Shown here: one piece after another, positions 27,373 to 37,105 of the stretch
Position numbering within the stretch: position 1 is the first letter of the stretch
Layout: each line of letters opens with the position of its first letter
Assembly: GCA_947488765.1 (NCBI GenBank)
Contig: CANLAE010000005.1
Span: 87,120 to 151,119 of the forward strand
DNA length: 64,000 bases
Reading direction: 5' to 3'
Source of the DNA: Chitinophagaceae bacterium
GTDB lineage: Bacteria; Bacteroidota; Bacteroidia; Chitinophagales; Chitinophagaceae
The notes under the pieces: generated by a model
Told to the model about the DNA's origin: nothing
What the model saw: the letters and a program-made list of their open reading frames with translations, nothing else
Databases searched by the model: none
Program-made: the position numbers and the translations under genes

Positions 27373-27711
27373 TTATTTTCCAGGTTGGGCAGGAACTGTG
27401 TTAGCAGGAACCTGTGGTGCAGGTGCCGGTGCAGAATTTGTAGTAGGAATATTTTTAAGTGCATCAGTATCAACATTAGATCCGATACCTTTAAAGAATA
27501 AAGTAGATACTAAAGCTAATAAAGCAATAATACCGGCAAATAACCAAGTACCTTTTTCTAAAACATCAGTTGTTTGTTTAACACCCATTAACTGATTGCT
27601 TAATCCACCAACATTTCCGGCTAAGCCTCCACCTTTTGGATTTTGTACTAAAACTATAAAACCAAGAGCTATACTAGCTACTACTACTAAAATTAAAAAT
27701 AGAATTGCCAT
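27373..27711 (-). CDS. secG: Preprotein translocase subunit SecG
   Basis: This 112-residue small subunit of the SecYEG channel has two membrane helices. Helix 1 is FLILVVVASIALGFIVLVQ. The conserved cytoplasmic loop is NPKGGGLAGNVGG, and helix 2 is WLFAGIIALLALVSTLFF. The C-terminal tail is rich in Ala and Pro (APAPAPQVPANTVPAQPG), a common Bacteroidota addition. It starts with ATG at 27711, two bases from the stop of the preceding gene, and is the last gene of the miaB-sigma54 activator-lptE-TPR-secG run. Confidence 0.93.
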   Translation of the reverse strand: MAILFLILVVVASIALGFIVLVQNPKGGGLAGNVGGLSNQLMGVKQTTDVLEKGTWLFAGIIALLALVSTLFFKGIGSNVDTDALKNIPTTNSAPAPAPQVPANTVPAQPGK

Positions 27712-27713
27712 AA

Positions 27714-28676
27714 TTATTTATTCTTTAATTGGTTAATCTTGGATGCAAAATAAGTGGATTTGTCCGGGTTTAAAAAACTTAATTTTTCGTATAATTTAAT
27801 TGCCTTAGAAAATTTGCCTTGTTTTTCAAAAATTTCAGCCATTGTTTCAGTAACAACTTCTTTAGTTTCATTTGAATCGTTGGCAATTGCTTGAATCTCA
27901 TTCTCTAACTCAGCATCTAAAAGATCTGTTTCTACTGCAGGAATTGTTTTCATTTGCTTCAACCAATCAGTAAATTTTCTAACTTGTTTTGTTAGCTTAT
28001 CTTGCGCATTTGGATCGATTTCTACTTTGATTCCTTGCGAAGCAAAATAATCTACAGTATGGTATGGTTCAGTAGTAATTATTAATTCAGTGTTTTCATC
28101 AACAGGTTTATTAAAATCAGACAATTGTTTTTCTAATGATGATACAATTTTCAATTCAATATTTTCTATATTGTCATCTATCCCTTCAATTAATTCTTCT
28201 TTTGTGTCATCTTCAGATCTTTGATTTTCTTCCGATGCAGCCAAAGCAAATGATGTAATTGATGCTGTATGATCATTTGTACTAACTTCGGGCACCTGTA
28301 TTTCAGATGTTCGAATTGGTTCAATGGGAACATCATTTTCAACAATTTTTTCCGGAATAAAATCAATGCTATTTAAAGTTGAATCAATTATTGTTTCGGT
28401 ATCATTGTTGGTTTTTACTGAACTGAAAACATTGATTTCTTCATGAATTAATTGATAATCTAACCAGTTGGTATTGTTGAAATGAATTGCTGTTTGCTGA
28501 ACTTGCTTTGAAAAATGAATATCATTTTTCAGATACATTTTTTTTGCAAGCATGAATTGTGTCACTGCGCAAAATGGGTATGTATTTTTAGAATTCATCA
28601 AAGTTTCTGTAGCTAAACTATTGATGGTATCTACCATAAAAATTTCTTCTGTATTACGATTAATCATTAATGCCAT
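27714..28676 (-). CDS. Acidic TPR-like protein of unknown function
   Basis: I recognise no named family. It has 320 residues from the ATG at 28676; a TTG start nine codons upstream would overlap the lptE stop and is less likely. There is no signal peptide or membrane helix. The middle (about 95-215) is long, acidic, rich in Glu/Asn/Thr/Ser and likely disordered. The ends are helical, and ETMAEIFEKQGKFSKAIKLY plus EKLSFLNPDKSTYFASKI near the C-terminus reads as a TPR helix pair. Position between lptE and secG suggests a role tied to envelope biogenesis, but that is inference from context only. Confidence 0.7.
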   Translation of the reverse strand: MALMINRNTEEIFMVDTINSLATETLMNSKNTYPFCAVTQFMLAKKMYLKNDIHFSKQVQQTAIHFNNTNWLDYQLIHEEINVFSSVKTNNDTETIIDSTLNSIDFIPEKIVENDVPIEPIRTSEIQVPEVSTNDHTASITSFALAASEENQRSEDDTKEELIEGIDDNIENIELKIVSSLEKQLSDFNKPVDENTELIITTEPYHTVDYFASQGIKVEIDPNAQDKLTKQVRKFTDWLKQMKTIPAVETDLLDAELENEIQAIANDSNETKEVVTETMAEIFEKQGKFSKAIKLYEKLSFLNPDKSTYFASKINQLKNK

Positions 28677-28696
28677 CGGATTAAAGATATTGTTAA

Positions 28697-29197
28697 TTAC
28701 CAATTTGAAAAAATCTTATTAAAAATTTCATCTGTCATATTTCTCAAAATTTCATCCTGTAAACCGCTCTGAGCTTGTTCTATAGAAAGATTTGCTGAAA
28801 AATCAAAACCTCTGCTCACATCAAATTCTACCGTTTTATTTTCAATATTATTTCTTAAAGTCAGATGAACACTTACTGTTAATCTGTTTGATGCTGCTTG
28901 CTGACTACTAATACCTGCAGTTGAAACTGAATAATCAGAAATATAACCACTGATTATCAAATGTGCATCATCATTATTTGTTCTTGTTAATTTAGTTTGC
29001 TGATTAATTTTTTGCTGAATTTTATCTGTCAGTAATGGACTTAATTGTGGATTTACAATTCTTGCCCGGTTTTCAATAAAACCAATTTTAATTGTTTTAA
29101 TAGCCGGATCAATAGAAACATCTTTAAATGAATAGATGCCACAAGAAGATAATGTAGAGACTATCAAAAAGACAATCAGGAAGTTTAATCGGTTCAT
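28697..29197 (-). CDS. lptE: LptE-family LPS-assembly lipoprotein
   Basis: This 166-residue lipoprotein has a lipobox LSSC with C19 as the lipidated cysteine. The body has the LptE-type pattern seen in Bacteroidota: CGIYSFKDVSI near the N-terminus, IGFIENRARIVNPQLSPLL, and an ISGYISDYSVS strand. It ends with a helix QSGLQDEILRNMTDEIFNKI. In the outer membrane LptE plugs the LptD barrel and aids LPS insertion. lptD is not in the window. It lies 42 bases after the sigma-54 activator gene. Confidence 0.85.
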   Translation of the reverse strand: MNRLNFLIVFLIVSTLSSCGIYSFKDVSIDPAIKTIKIGFIENRARIVNPQLSPLLTDKIQQKINQQTKLTRTNNDDAHLIISGYISDYSVSTAGISSQQAASNRLTVSVHLTLRNNIENKTVEFDVSRGFDFSANLSIEQAQSGLQDEILRNMTDEIFNKIFSNW

Positions 29198-29239
29198 TGG
29201 AGCATATTATTTTAACAAATCAAATTTCATTTTCTAAAA

Positions 29240-30508
29240 CTATAAATCATCAATATCGTATTCTTTTAATTTTCTGTAAAGTGTTCTTTCACTAATTCCT
29301 AAATCAGCACTTGCATCCCTTCTTTTACTTTTATGTTTTTTCAATGCTTTTATTATGAGTTCTTTTTCCTTAACCATAATATTCAAATTTTCTTCAACTT
29401 CTTCATGATGATGAATTGTTTCGTCATTTAAAAGATATGGCTGCTGTTGATTTGAAAGCACAGGAGTTGGAAGATTTTGACCTTGTAATATTGCATGCGT
29501 AATTTCATTGTCTTCGATTCTCGAAAAATCATTCATCAAACTTTCTTTTGTAAAAGTTGCAGCATTTACTGCCATTGATGGATTTTGTAAAATTTCAAGA
29601 AACATTTTTTTTAATTCAGTCACATCTTTTTTCATATCAAAAAAAAGCTTGTATAAAATTTCACGTTCGTTAGCAAATTCGCCTTGCGTTGCAGCTCCGG
29701 CTAAAATTGGCATTCTACTACCATGATTTTTTTCAGGTAAAAAACTGCGTAATTGTGGAGCTGAAATATTTCGGGAATTAGATAAAACAGAAATCTGCTC
29801 TGCTAAATTTTTTAACTCTCTTACATTGCCCGGAAAAGGATGATTAATTAGAACATTTTTGGCTTCTTCATCCAACTGAACTGCACTTGTTCTATATCTT
29901 TCGGAGAAATCAACTACAAATTTTCTAAATAATAATTGAATATCTTCTTTTCTATCTCTTAATGACGGAACCCTTATTGGCACAGTGCTTAAGCGATAAT
30001 ATAAATCTTGACGAAACTTTCCTTTCTCTGCAAATTCCAATAATTCTCTATTGGTGGCTGCAATAACACGAACATCTGTTTTTTGTACTTTACTGCTTCC
30101 TACACGAATAAACTCTCCGGTTTCTAAAACACGTAAAAGTCTTGCTTGTGTTCCTAAAGGCATTTCTCCAATTTCATCCAAAAAAATAGTGCCTCCATTT
30201 ACCGTTTCAAAATATCCTTTACGGCTTTCTACTGCTCCGGTAAAACTACCTTTTTCATGACCAAACAATTCGCTGTCAATTGTGCCTTCCGGTATTGCAC
30301 CACAATTCACGGCAATAAATGGGTTGTGTTTTCTTGCAGAAAGCGTATGTATAATTTGTGAAAAAACTTCTTTACCAACGCCACTTTCACCTACAATCAA
30401 TACCGTTAAATCTGTTGCAGAAACTTGAACTGCAGTATTTAATGCATGGTTAAGTGAAGGAGAATTTCCTATAATTCCGAATCTGTTTTTAATACTTTGT
30501 AAATCCAT
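29240..30508 (-). CDS. Sigma-54-dependent transcriptional activator without receiver domain
   Basis: This 422-residue AAA+ activator is of the NtrC class. The AAA+ module begins almost at the N-terminus: Walker A GESGVGKE (40-47), the sigma-54 contact loop GSFTGA (87-92) and Walker B GGTIFLDEIG (105-114), with the sensor and arginine residues in FRQDLYYRLSTVPIRVPSLR. No receiver, GAF or PAS domain precedes it, so activity must be controlled by level, by another protein, or be constitutive. The region at about 255-370 is a Bacteroidota-type linker, and the C-terminus is a Fis-type HTH (RRDASADLGISERTLYRKLK). It lies 52 bases after miaB. Confidence 0.92.
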   Translation of the reverse strand: MDLQSIKNRFGIIGNSPSLNHALNTAVQVSATDLTVLIVGESGVGKEVFSQIIHTLSARKHNPFIAVNCGAIPEGTIDSELFGHEKGSFTGAVESRKGYFETVNGGTIFLDEIGEMPLGTQARLLRVLETGEFIRVGSSKVQKTDVRVIAATNRELLEFAEKGKFRQDLYYRLSTVPIRVPSLRDRKEDIQLLFRKFVVDFSERYRTSAVQLDEEAKNVLINHPFPGNVRELKNLAEQISVLSNSRNISAPQLRSFLPEKNHGSRMPILAGAATQGEFANEREILYKLFFDMKKDVTELKKMFLEILQNPSMAVNAATFTKESLMNDFSRIEDNEITHAILQGQNLPTPVLSNQQQPYLLNDETIHHHEEVEENLNIMVKEKELIIKALKKHKSKRRDASADLGISERTLYRKLKEYDIDDL

Positions 30509-30560
30509 ATTTCACCCCAAATGGGTTTTAAATTTTAGTAATCGGATGATTTAGTTAAAC

Positions 30561-31982
30561 TTAGTTTACCAATTTTCCCAACAATGTTCCGGCAGTACAT
30601 TCATGTACAAAAACATTTGTATAATCACCTTTTTGTAGCGTTGCATTTGCTTTCGGGAAAATAACAACTTTGTTATGATCTGTTCTACCAAACCAATGAG
30701 CATCACTTTTTTTACTATTTCCTTCTATTAATACTTTAAACGTTTTATTTACATCTCGTTGCATACTTTCTAAAGAATGTATGCGATGTAAATCAATAAT
30801 ATGTTGTAACCTACGTTTCTTCTCAGTTTCGGGCACATTGTCTTCATAACGCTTTGCTGCAAGGGTTCCAGGTCTTTCACTATAAAAATACATGTAAGCC
30901 AAATCGTATTTGCAATATTGCATTAATGAATATGTTTCTAAATAATCTTCTTCAGTTTCATTGCAAAACCCAACAATAATATCCGTACTGATTCCACAAT
31001 TTGGAATAATTTCTTTAATACGATTTATTTTAGCGATATACCATTCTCTTGTGTAAGTTCTGTTCATCAACTGAAGTATTTTACTACTTCCGCTTTGTAC
31101 CGGTAAGTGAATATAGTTGCAAATATTTTCATATTTAGCAATTGTAAATAATACATCGTCTGTAATATCTTTTGGGTGAGATGTACTAAATCTAACCCTT
31201 AATTCCGGAGAAATCAAAGCAACCATTTCTAACAATTTAGAAAAAGTGATTGTAGTATTATTGTTCTCATCAATCCAATAATAACTATCTACATTCTGAC
31301 CCAATAAGGTTACTTCTTTATATCCCTTATTAAATAATTCTTTTGCTTCTGCAAAAATGCTATGTGCATCTCTGCTTCTTTCTCTGCCACGTGTAAAAGG
31401 TACAACACAAAAGCTACACATGTTATTACAACCACGCATGATTGATACAAATGCACAAACCCCGTTACTATCTAATCGAACAGGAGCAATGTCCGAATAA
31501 GTTTCATCTCTGCTCAACAATACATTTACAGCTTTTTGTCCGGTTTCTGCTTCCTGAATTAATCCGGGCAAACTTCTGTATGCATCAGGACCTACCACTA
31601 AATCAACCAACTTTTCTTCTTCTAATAATTTCGATTTTAAACGTTCAGCCATACAACCCAAAACGCCAATCAATGTTCCGTTTTTTCTTTTGGTAACCCT
31701 AAATTCTGTGAGTCTTTTTCTGATTGTTAATTCAGCTTTTTCTCTTATTGAACATGTATTAATTAAAATTAAATCTGCTTCTTCAAAGTTTCTGGTGGTA
31801 GCAAAACCTTCACCTTGTAAAATAGATGCAACAATTTCACTATCGCTGAAATTCATGGCGCAACCGTAACTTTCTATGTAAAACTTTTTACTATTTTGCT
31901 GATTAGCAGACTGTAAAGTTTCAAAAACTTCACCCTGTCTACTTTCATCATGTAGTTTATTCGTAATATCCAATAAATCCAT
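30561..31982 (-). CDS. miaB: tRNA-2-methylthio-N6-dimethylallyladenosine synthase
   Basis: This 473-residue radical-SAM methylthiotransferase modifies A37 of tRNAs. The N-terminal cluster cysteines are in [22 protein letters not shown] and [10 protein letters not shown]. The radical-SAM CxxxCxxC is [20 protein letters not shown]. The C-terminal TRAM domain ends [20 protein letters not shown]. The N-terminal extension of about 30 residues is normal in the phylum. It starts with ATG at 31982, 17 bases after a TATTTTTG promoter-like box, and is the first gene of the run down to secG. Confidence 0.95.
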   Translation of the reverse strand: MDLLDITNKLHDESRQGEVFETLQSANQQNSKKFYIESYGCAMNFSDSEIVASILQGEGFATTRNFEEADLILINTCSIREKAELTIRKRLTEFRVTKRKNGTLIGVLGCMAERLKSKLLEEEKLVDLVVGPDAYRSLPGLIQEAETGQKAVNVLLSRDETYSDIAPVRLDSNGVCAFVSIMRGCNNMCSFCVVPFTRGRERSRDAHSIFAEAKELFNKGYKEVTLLGQNVDSYYWIDENNNTTITFSKLLEMVALISPELRVRFSTSHPKDITDDVLFTIAKYENICNYIHLPVQSGSSKILQLMNRTYTREWYIAKINRIKEIIPNCGISTDIIVGFCNETEEDYLETYSLMQYCKYDLAYMYFYSERPGTLAAKRYEDNVPETEKKRRLQHIIDLHRIHSLESMQRDVNKTFKVLIEGNSKKSDAHWFGRTDHNKVVIFPKANATLQKGDYTNVFVHECTAGTLLGKLVN

Positions 31983-31999
31983 TCTTGTTATTTATTTCG

Positions 32000-32007
32000 C
32001 AAAAATA
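32000..32007 (-). promoter_or_regulatory. Putative -7 promoter box (TATTTTTG) of miaB
   Basis: On the minus strand this is TATTTTTG, an exact TAnnTTTG match 17 bases before the miaB ATG. Confidence 0.5.
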
Positions 32008-32069
32008 ACGGAAAACAAATTGTTTTGTCAGTTTGTCAGTAATTCATCTATTTATGATTTTAAGAACTG

Positions 32070-32077
32070 TATTTTTG
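32070..32077 (+). promoter_or_regulatory. Putative -7 promoter box (TATTTTTG) of the DUF3078 gene
   Basis: This is an exact TAnnTTTG match 35 bases before the ATG at 32113. It is back to back with the miaB box in a 130-base divergent promoter region. Confidence 0.5.
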
Positions 32078-32112
32078 TAACTAATAATTATTTGATTCTA
32101 TTTTCATAAATT

Positions 32113-33057
32113 ATGAAGAAATTGTTGTTTTTAATATTATTTTTTTCCAACCAAGAGCTTTCTGCACAAGACATGACGGTAATTAAATTGCCCAATGAAA
32201 TTTTTAGAAATGTAAAAAAAGAAACAGATACAAGCACATGGAAATGGAAAAGGGGTGGTATAGTTGGTGCTAATATTGCACAGGGAAGTTTAAGTAATTG
32301 GGCTGCAGGAGGTGATGATTTTTCAATGTCTATCAATACAAATGTTAATTATTATATATTGCATCGAGCTTATAATTACACTTGGGATAATAGTTTGGAT
32401 TTCAATTTTGGCTTTGTTCAGGCAAGTAGCATTGGTAGCAGAAAAAATGACGATAGAATAGATTTATTATCAAAATTTGGTTATAGAATCGATAGTTCAA
32501 ATAAATGGTATGCATCTGGATTATTAAATTTCAGAAGTCAATTATTTGATGGTTATAATTACAGTGGCGGAACAAGTAATTTTTCATCAACACTTTTATC
32601 TCCAGCTTATTTTATTGCATCTATTGGAATGGACTATAAACCAAGTCCTAAATTCTCTATGTTTCTTTCGCCGTTAACAAGCAGGTGGGTAATTATTGCT
32701 AAAAAATCTTTGTCCGATCAGGGTGTCTATGGAGTTCCTTCTGGTAAACACGTTGTAAAAGAAATTGGTTTTTTTTCAACCCTTAATTACAATAATACCA
32801 TTGCAAAAAATGTAAATTATAGAGGAAGATTAGATTTGTTTTCGAATTACTTAAATAATCCATCAAACATTGATGTTTATTTTACCAACGCATTTTCATT
32901 TAAAATAAATAAAATGCTAAGTGCTACTTACAATTTAGATTTGATTTATGATGACGACATCAAAATATTTGGACCATCAAAAAACGCCCCAAGGTTACAA
33001 GTTAAAAGTATAATAGGATTGGGTTTTTTAATAAGATTAGCTCCAGTGAAATTATAA
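32113..33057 (+). CDS. DUF3078 domain-containing outer-membrane-type protein
   Basis: This 314-residue protein has a signal peptide (MKKLLFLILFFSNQELSAQ). The DUF3078 pattern follows: WKRGGIVGANIAQGSLSNWA, then GGDDFSMSINTNVNY. The rest is a series of alternating amphipathic strands rich in Tyr, Asn and Ser (for example YASGLLNFRSQLFDGYNY), ending with a hydrophobic strand. It is most likely an outer-membrane beta-barrel. The function of the family is not known. It ends 8 bases before the stop of the convergent purK. Confidence 0.85.
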   Translation: MKKLLFLILFFSNQELSAQDMTVIKLPNEIFRNVKKETDTSTWKWKRGGIVGANIAQGSLSNWAAGGDDFSMSINTNVNYYILHRAYNYTWDNSLDFNFGFVQASSIGSRKNDDRIDLLSKFGYRIDSSNKWYASGLLNFRSQLFDGYNYSGGTSNFSSTLLSPAYFIASIGMDYKPSPKFSMFLSPLTSRWVIIAKKSLSDQGVYGVPSGKHVVKEIGFFSTLNYNNTIAKNVNYRGRLDLFSNYLNNPSNIDVYFTNAFSFKINKMLSATYNLDLIYDDDIKIFGPSKNAPRLQVKSIIGLGFLIRLAPVKL

Positions 33058-33065
33058 CTTCAAGC

Positions 33066-34187
33066 TTATTCTGATATAACTTTTAAAGTATTTTTAATTT
33101 TATTTGCTTTGTATCTCAATTCCTGATAATCACTGCTTACAATTGTAACATGTCCCATTTTTCTTCCGGGTTTTGTTTGAGTTTTACCATATAAATGAAC
33201 AAATACATTTTCCATTTTTAAAACGTCATTCAACCCATCATATTTTGCTTTTCCAAAGAATCCATCAGCACCAATTAAGTTAACAATTGCAGATGGAAGT
33301 ATTGCATTGGTATTGCCTAAAGGATAACCTAAAATAATTCGCCACAACATATCGTATTGACTGGAATAATTTGCTTCAATAGTATGATGTCCACTATTAT
33401 GAACCCTTGGAGCTGTTTCATTTACCCAAACATTATCATCAAAGTCAATAAATAATTCAACTGCAAATAAGCCCGGACTTTTCAATCCGTTTAAAACTGC
33501 CAAAGCAATGGCTTCAGATTTCCAAAGTAATTTTTCAGGCAAAATAGCAGGGGATAATTGATAATCTAAAAGATTTAATACAGGATCTGCATGCATTTCA
33601 GCCGCAGGAAAAGTTACCGTCTCACCGGCATCACTCATGGCAACTATGATTGCAATTTCTTTTTTAATTTTTACCATTTTTTCCAATACAGAAGGGGCAT
33701 CAAAAGCTCTTTCAAAATCATTTTCTTCTTTAAGTATTTCAACACCTTTACCGTCATATCCGCCTTCTGCCAATTTATGTACAGCAGGTAAAAAATGATT
33801 GTTGACAATTACATCATTTTTATTTTGTGCAATAATAAACTCAGGAGAAGGAATTTCATTTGATACATAAAACTGCTTTTGTAAAATCTTACTTTTAAAA
33901 ATTTTTAATGCGGCTGGTTTTGGATAAATTTTTACTCCTTCAGATTCTAATTTTTCAAGGGCTTCAATATTTACATCTTCAATTTCAATGGTAATTGCAT
34001 CTAAATGTTTACCAAAATTATAAACAGTATCAAAATCACGAATACTACCCTTGGTAAAATGATGGCAAAGATGGGCAGCAGGGCAATGTTCATCGTTTTC
34101 TAAAACATAAGTTTCAACAACAAAATTTGCTGATTGTTGCAATAACATTCTACCCAATTGTCCGCCACCTAATATGCCAACTTTCAT
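33066..34187 (-). CDS. purK: 5-(carboxyamino)imidazole ribonucleotide synthase
   Basis: This 373-residue ATP-grasp enzyme of purine biosynthesis converts AIR and bicarbonate to N5-CAIR. It begins KVGILGGGQLGRMLLQ, diagnostic for PurK. The ATP-grasp region has HKLAEGGYDGKGV (about 133-145) and FAVELFIDFDDNVWVNETAPRVHNSGH, cited here by its ELF-D---NE-APR-HNSGH residues. The C-terminus has HLYGKTQTKPGRKMGHVTI, the conserved PurK end. purE is not in the window. It starts with ATG at 34187. Confidence 0.95.
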   Translation of the reverse strand: MKVGILGGGQLGRMLLQQSANFVVETYVLENDEHCPAAHLCHHFTKGSIRDFDTVYNFGKHLDAITIEIEDVNIEALEKLESEGVKIYPKPAALKIFKSKILQKQFYVSNEIPSPEFIIAQNKNDVIVNNHFLPAVHKLAEGGYDGKGVEILKEENDFERAFDAPSVLEKMVKIKKEIAIIVAMSDAGETVTFPAAEMHADPVLNLLDYQLSPAILPEKLLWKSEAIALAVLNGLKSPGLFAVELFIDFDDNVWVNETAPRVHNSGHHTIEANYSSQYDMLWRIILGYPLGNTNAILPSAIVNLIGADGFFGKAKYDGLNDVLKMENVFVHLYGKTQTKPGRKMGHVTIVSSDYQELRYKANKIKNTLKVISE

Positions 34188-34259
34188 ATTTAAAAATTTA
34201 ATTTGATTACTTGCTAAAACTAATTTTGCGAAGATAGTACAGACATTAGTTTAAATAGT

Positions 34260-34267
34260 TACTTTTG
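34260..34267 (+). promoter_or_regulatory. Putative -7 promoter box (TACTTTTG) upstream of hppD
   Basis: This is an exact TAnnTTTG match. It lies 7 bases before the ATG of a 29-codon ORF and about 165 bases before the hppD ATG. The only TTTG upstream (34225) is 31 bases away, longer than the usual spacing. Confidence 0.45.
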
Positions 34268-34274
34268 TTTCAAC

Positions 34275-34364
34275 ATGCTTCCAGATTATCCGCATAAAAT
34301 TTTTTCTGACGAACGCAAGCAATTTTTTTTGCTGATGGAATCCCTTGCCATGGATGCCAATTAA
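34275..34364 (+). CDS. Possible 29-residue peptide or gene remnant upstream of hppD
   Basis: A short ATG-to-TAA frame begins MLPDYPHKIF and continues SDERKQFFLL, ending MDAN. The composition (Pro, Asp, Glu, Arg, His) is protein-like and not that of random A+T-rich DNA, and a promoter-like box sits directly before it. It could be a small protein, an upstream ORF in the hppD leader, or the surviving N-terminus of a decayed gene. I recognise no family. Treat as uncertain. Confidence 0.3.
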   Translation: MLPDYPHKIFSDERKQFFLLMESLAMDAN

Positions 34365-34432
34365 TTTTTTAGTCACTTATAAGTATAATCAAACATCCAT
34401 CCTATTCAATATAAAATTATTAATTATTTTCT

Positions 34433-35563
34433 ATGGAAACTATAGCAAAGTCAAATACTACAAAAGAAATTACTACAGATTTTTTACCCTTACAAGGAAC
34501 AGATTATGTTGAATTTTATGTAGGCAATGCAAAACAAGCAGCACATTTTTATAAAACTGCTTTTGGCTTTAAAAGCCTTGCATATGCCGGCCCGGAAACA
34601 GGTGTAAAAGAAAAAGTAAGTTATGTAATACGTCAAAACAAACTCACTTTTGTATTAACTACTCCGTTGAAATCTAACAACCCGATTGCAGATCATATAT
34701 ACAAACACGGTGATGGTGTAAAAGTATTGGCACTTAAAGTAGACGATGCAAGTATAGCTTGGCAAGAAACCACAGCAAGAGGTGGAAAAAGTTATTTAGA
34801 ACCCATCAAATTAAATGATGATAAAGGTGAGGTTGTTTTGAGTGGCATTCATACATACGGAGATACAGTTCATTTATTTGTAGAAAGAAATAATTATTCA
34901 GGTGTTTTTATGCCTGGCTTTATTTCTTGGAATTCAAATTACAATCCTTCAGAAACGGGTTTATTATATGTAGATCATTGCGTAGGGAATGTAGGTTGGA
35001 ATCAAATGAATACGTGGGTTAAATTTTATGAAGATGTGATGGGTTTCAGAAATATTTTATCATTTGATGATAACGATATTTCTACCGAATATTCTGCCCT
35101 AATGAGTAAAGTAATGAGCAATGGTAATGGTTTTGTGAAGTTTCCTATTAATGAGCCAGCCGAAGGAAAAAAGAAATCTCAGATTGAAGAATATCTAGAT
35201 TTTTATAATGGAGAGGGTGTTCAACACGTGGCAATTGCTACCAATAATATAATTGAAACGGTAAATGAATTACAAAAACGCGGAGTTGAATTTTTAAAAG
35301 TGCCTGCAAGTTATTATGAAACAATTTTAGAAAGGGTAGGTACAATTGACGAGGACTTAAAACCATTAAGTGAATTGGGTATTTTAATTGATAGAGATGA
35401 AGAGGGTTATTTGCTGCAAATATTTACCAAACCATTAGAAGACAGACCCACCGTTTTCTTTGAAATTATTCAACGTAAAGGGGCAAAGAGTTTTGGTAAA
35501 GGAAATTTTAAAGCATTATTTGAAGCCATAGAAAGAGAACAAGCTTTGCGTGGAAATTTATAA
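34433..35563 (+). CDS. hppD: 4-hydroxyphenylpyruvate dioxygenase
   Basis: This 376-residue Fe(II) enzyme of tyrosine catabolism makes homogentisate. Two vicinal-oxygen-chelate domains are visible, at about 15-160 (DYVEFYVGNAKQAAHFYKTA) and 175-355. The iron ligands are H182 in VDHCVGNV, H265 in GVQHVAIA and E344 in FFEIIQRKG, followed by the C-terminal FGKGNFKALFEAIEREQ helix that gates the active site. Homogentisate dioxygenase is not in the window. The L-serine dehydratase gene follows after 21 bases, suggesting a shared amino-acid-catabolism transcript. Confidence 0.95.
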   Translation: METIAKSNTTKEITTDFLPLQGTDYVEFYVGNAKQAAHFYKTAFGFKSLAYAGPETGVKEKVSYVIRQNKLTFVLTTPLKSNNPIADHIYKHGDGVKVLALKVDDASIAWQETTARGGKSYLEPIKLNDDKGEVVLSGIHTYGDTVHLFVERNNYSGVFMPGFISWNSNYNPSETGLLYVDHCVGNVGWNQMNTWVKFYEDVMGFRNILSFDDNDISTEYSALMSKVMSNGNGFVKFPINEPAEGKKKSQIEEYLDFYNGEGVQHVAIATNNIIETVNELQKRGVEFLKVPASYYETILERVGTIDEDLKPLSELGILIDRDEEGYLLQIFTKPLEDRPTVFFEIIQRKGAKSFGKGNFKALFEAIEREQALRGNL

Positions 35564-35584
35564 TTTAACTTATTCAATTTTATT

Positions 35585-37012
35585 ATGGCACACGAAGCAA
35601 TTTCAGTTTTTGATATGTTCAAAATTGGCGTAGGACCTAGTAGTAGCCATACTTTAGGTCCCTGGAGAGCTGCGTTAAAATGTCTTGAAATAATTCAATC
35701 AAAACACAGTCTTTCAGTTGTAAAAAAAATTGATGTTGTATTATATGGTTCATTGGCAAAAACAGGAAAAGGACATGGAACAGATACCGCAATTATTTTA
35801 GGATTGTGTGGTGAAGACCCTGTTACCATTAATGTTGATGAAATTGATGAGAAAATTAATCAAATAAATTCGACACAAAAATTATTGTTGAATGGGATTG
35901 TTGAAATTGATTTTAATCCATTTGAACAAATTGAATTTCTTTACAATGAAGCACTTCCATTTCACCCTAATGGAATGAGTTTTTTAATTGAATTGAATCA
36001 TAGTGAAAAATTAAGTGAAACATTTTATTCTATCGGTGGCGGATTCATAATACAAGAAGGTGAAATTGGAAATGAAAAATCAAATACTGTTTTACCATTT
36101 CCAATTAATACTTCAGAAGATTTATTGCATTGGTGTATGAAAACCGGATTAGCAATTCATGAAGTTGTTTTAGAAAATGAAAATGCTTGGCGACCTGAAA
36201 TTGAGACCAAAGAAAAATTGATGAATATTTGGAATACCATGAAACAATGTATGTATCGCGGTTGTCATGTAAAAGGTGAATTACCGGGCGGACTTCAAGT
36301 ACGAAGAAGAGCTTATGAATTAAATAAAAAATTAGTTGATCAAAATATTTATACTGATTATGATTCATGGCTTACTGTTATGCAAAATGGCGGTACAAAT
36401 TTTAATTATATTTTAGATTGGGTAAGTTGTTTTGCACTTGCAGTGAATGAAGAAAATGCAAGTTTTGGGAGAGTAGTAACAGCACCAACTAATGGAGCTG
36501 CTGGTGTTATTCCCGCTGTGTTACAATATTATATTGCTTTTTGCAATGGCAATTCTGAAGAAAAAATCATTCAATTTTTATTAACTGCTTCAGAAATAGG
36601 AAGCATATTTAAAAAGGGATCAACAATTAGCGCAGCAATGGGCGGATGCCAGGCTGAGATTGGGGTTAGTAGTGCAATGGCTGCTGCCGCACTTACAGAA
36701 TCTTTGGGTGGCTCACAAAAACAAGTACTCATGGCTGCTGAAATTGCAATGGAACATCATTTAGGGTTAACTTGTGATCCAATTGGAGGATTGGTTCAAA
36801 TTCCTTGTATAGAACGAAATACAATGGGGGCAATAAAAGCAATTACTGCTTCGCAATTGGCATTACAAAGTACGCCAGATTTTGCAATTGTAACATTAGA
36901 TAAAGTTATCAAAACCATGTGGGAAACAGCTTTAGACATGAATAGCAAATACAAAGAAACCTCTGATGGCGGATTGGCAATACATATTCCAATCAGTTTA
37001 AGTGAATGCTAA
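35585..37012 (+). CDS. sdaA: L-serine ammonia-lyase, single-chain iron-sulfur type
   Basis: This 475-residue 4Fe-4S enzyme converts L-serine to pyruvate and ammonia. The N-terminal beta domain has [19 protein letters not shown]. The alpha domain has [17 protein letters not shown], the Fe-S cysteine region [16 protein letters not shown], and [19 protein letters not shown] near the C-terminus, which supplies two more cysteines. Length fits single-chain SdaA. It starts with ATG at 35585, 21 bases after hppD. Confidence 0.95.
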   Translation: MAHEAISVFDMFKIGVGPSSSHTLGPWRAALKCLEIIQSKHSLSVVKKIDVVLYGSLAKTGKGHGTDTAIILGLCGEDPVTINVDEIDEKINQINSTQKLLLNGIVEIDFNPFEQIEFLYNEALPFHPNGMSFLIELNHSEKLSETFYSIGGGFIIQEGEIGNEKSNTVLPFPINTSEDLLHWCMKTGLAIHEVVLENENAWRPEIETKEKLMNIWNTMKQCMYRGCHVKGELPGGLQVRRRAYELNKKLVDQNIYTDYDSWLTVMQNGGTNFNYILDWVSCFALAVNEENASFGRVVTAPTNGAAGVIPAVLQYYIAFCNGNSEEKIIQFLLTASEIGSIFKKGSTISAAMGGCQAEIGVSSAMAAAALTESLGGSQKQVLMAAEIAMEHHLGLTCDPIGGLVQIPCIERNTMGAIKAITASQLALQSTPDFAIVTLDKVIKTMWETALDMNSKYKETSDGGLAIHIPISLSEC

Positions 37013-37105
37013 TTTTTCCAGTTAATTCAAATTATTTTCTCAAAATCTAAAATAAATTTTGGTAAAACTAAAATTATTAGTATTTTGCAGCTAAATCAAT
37101 TAGTT

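Noticed and set aside
27714..28703. TTG start nine codons upstream for the TPR-like gene
   Set aside because: It would overlap the lptE stop codon, while the ATG at 28676 lies 20 bases after lptE and suits the compact run.
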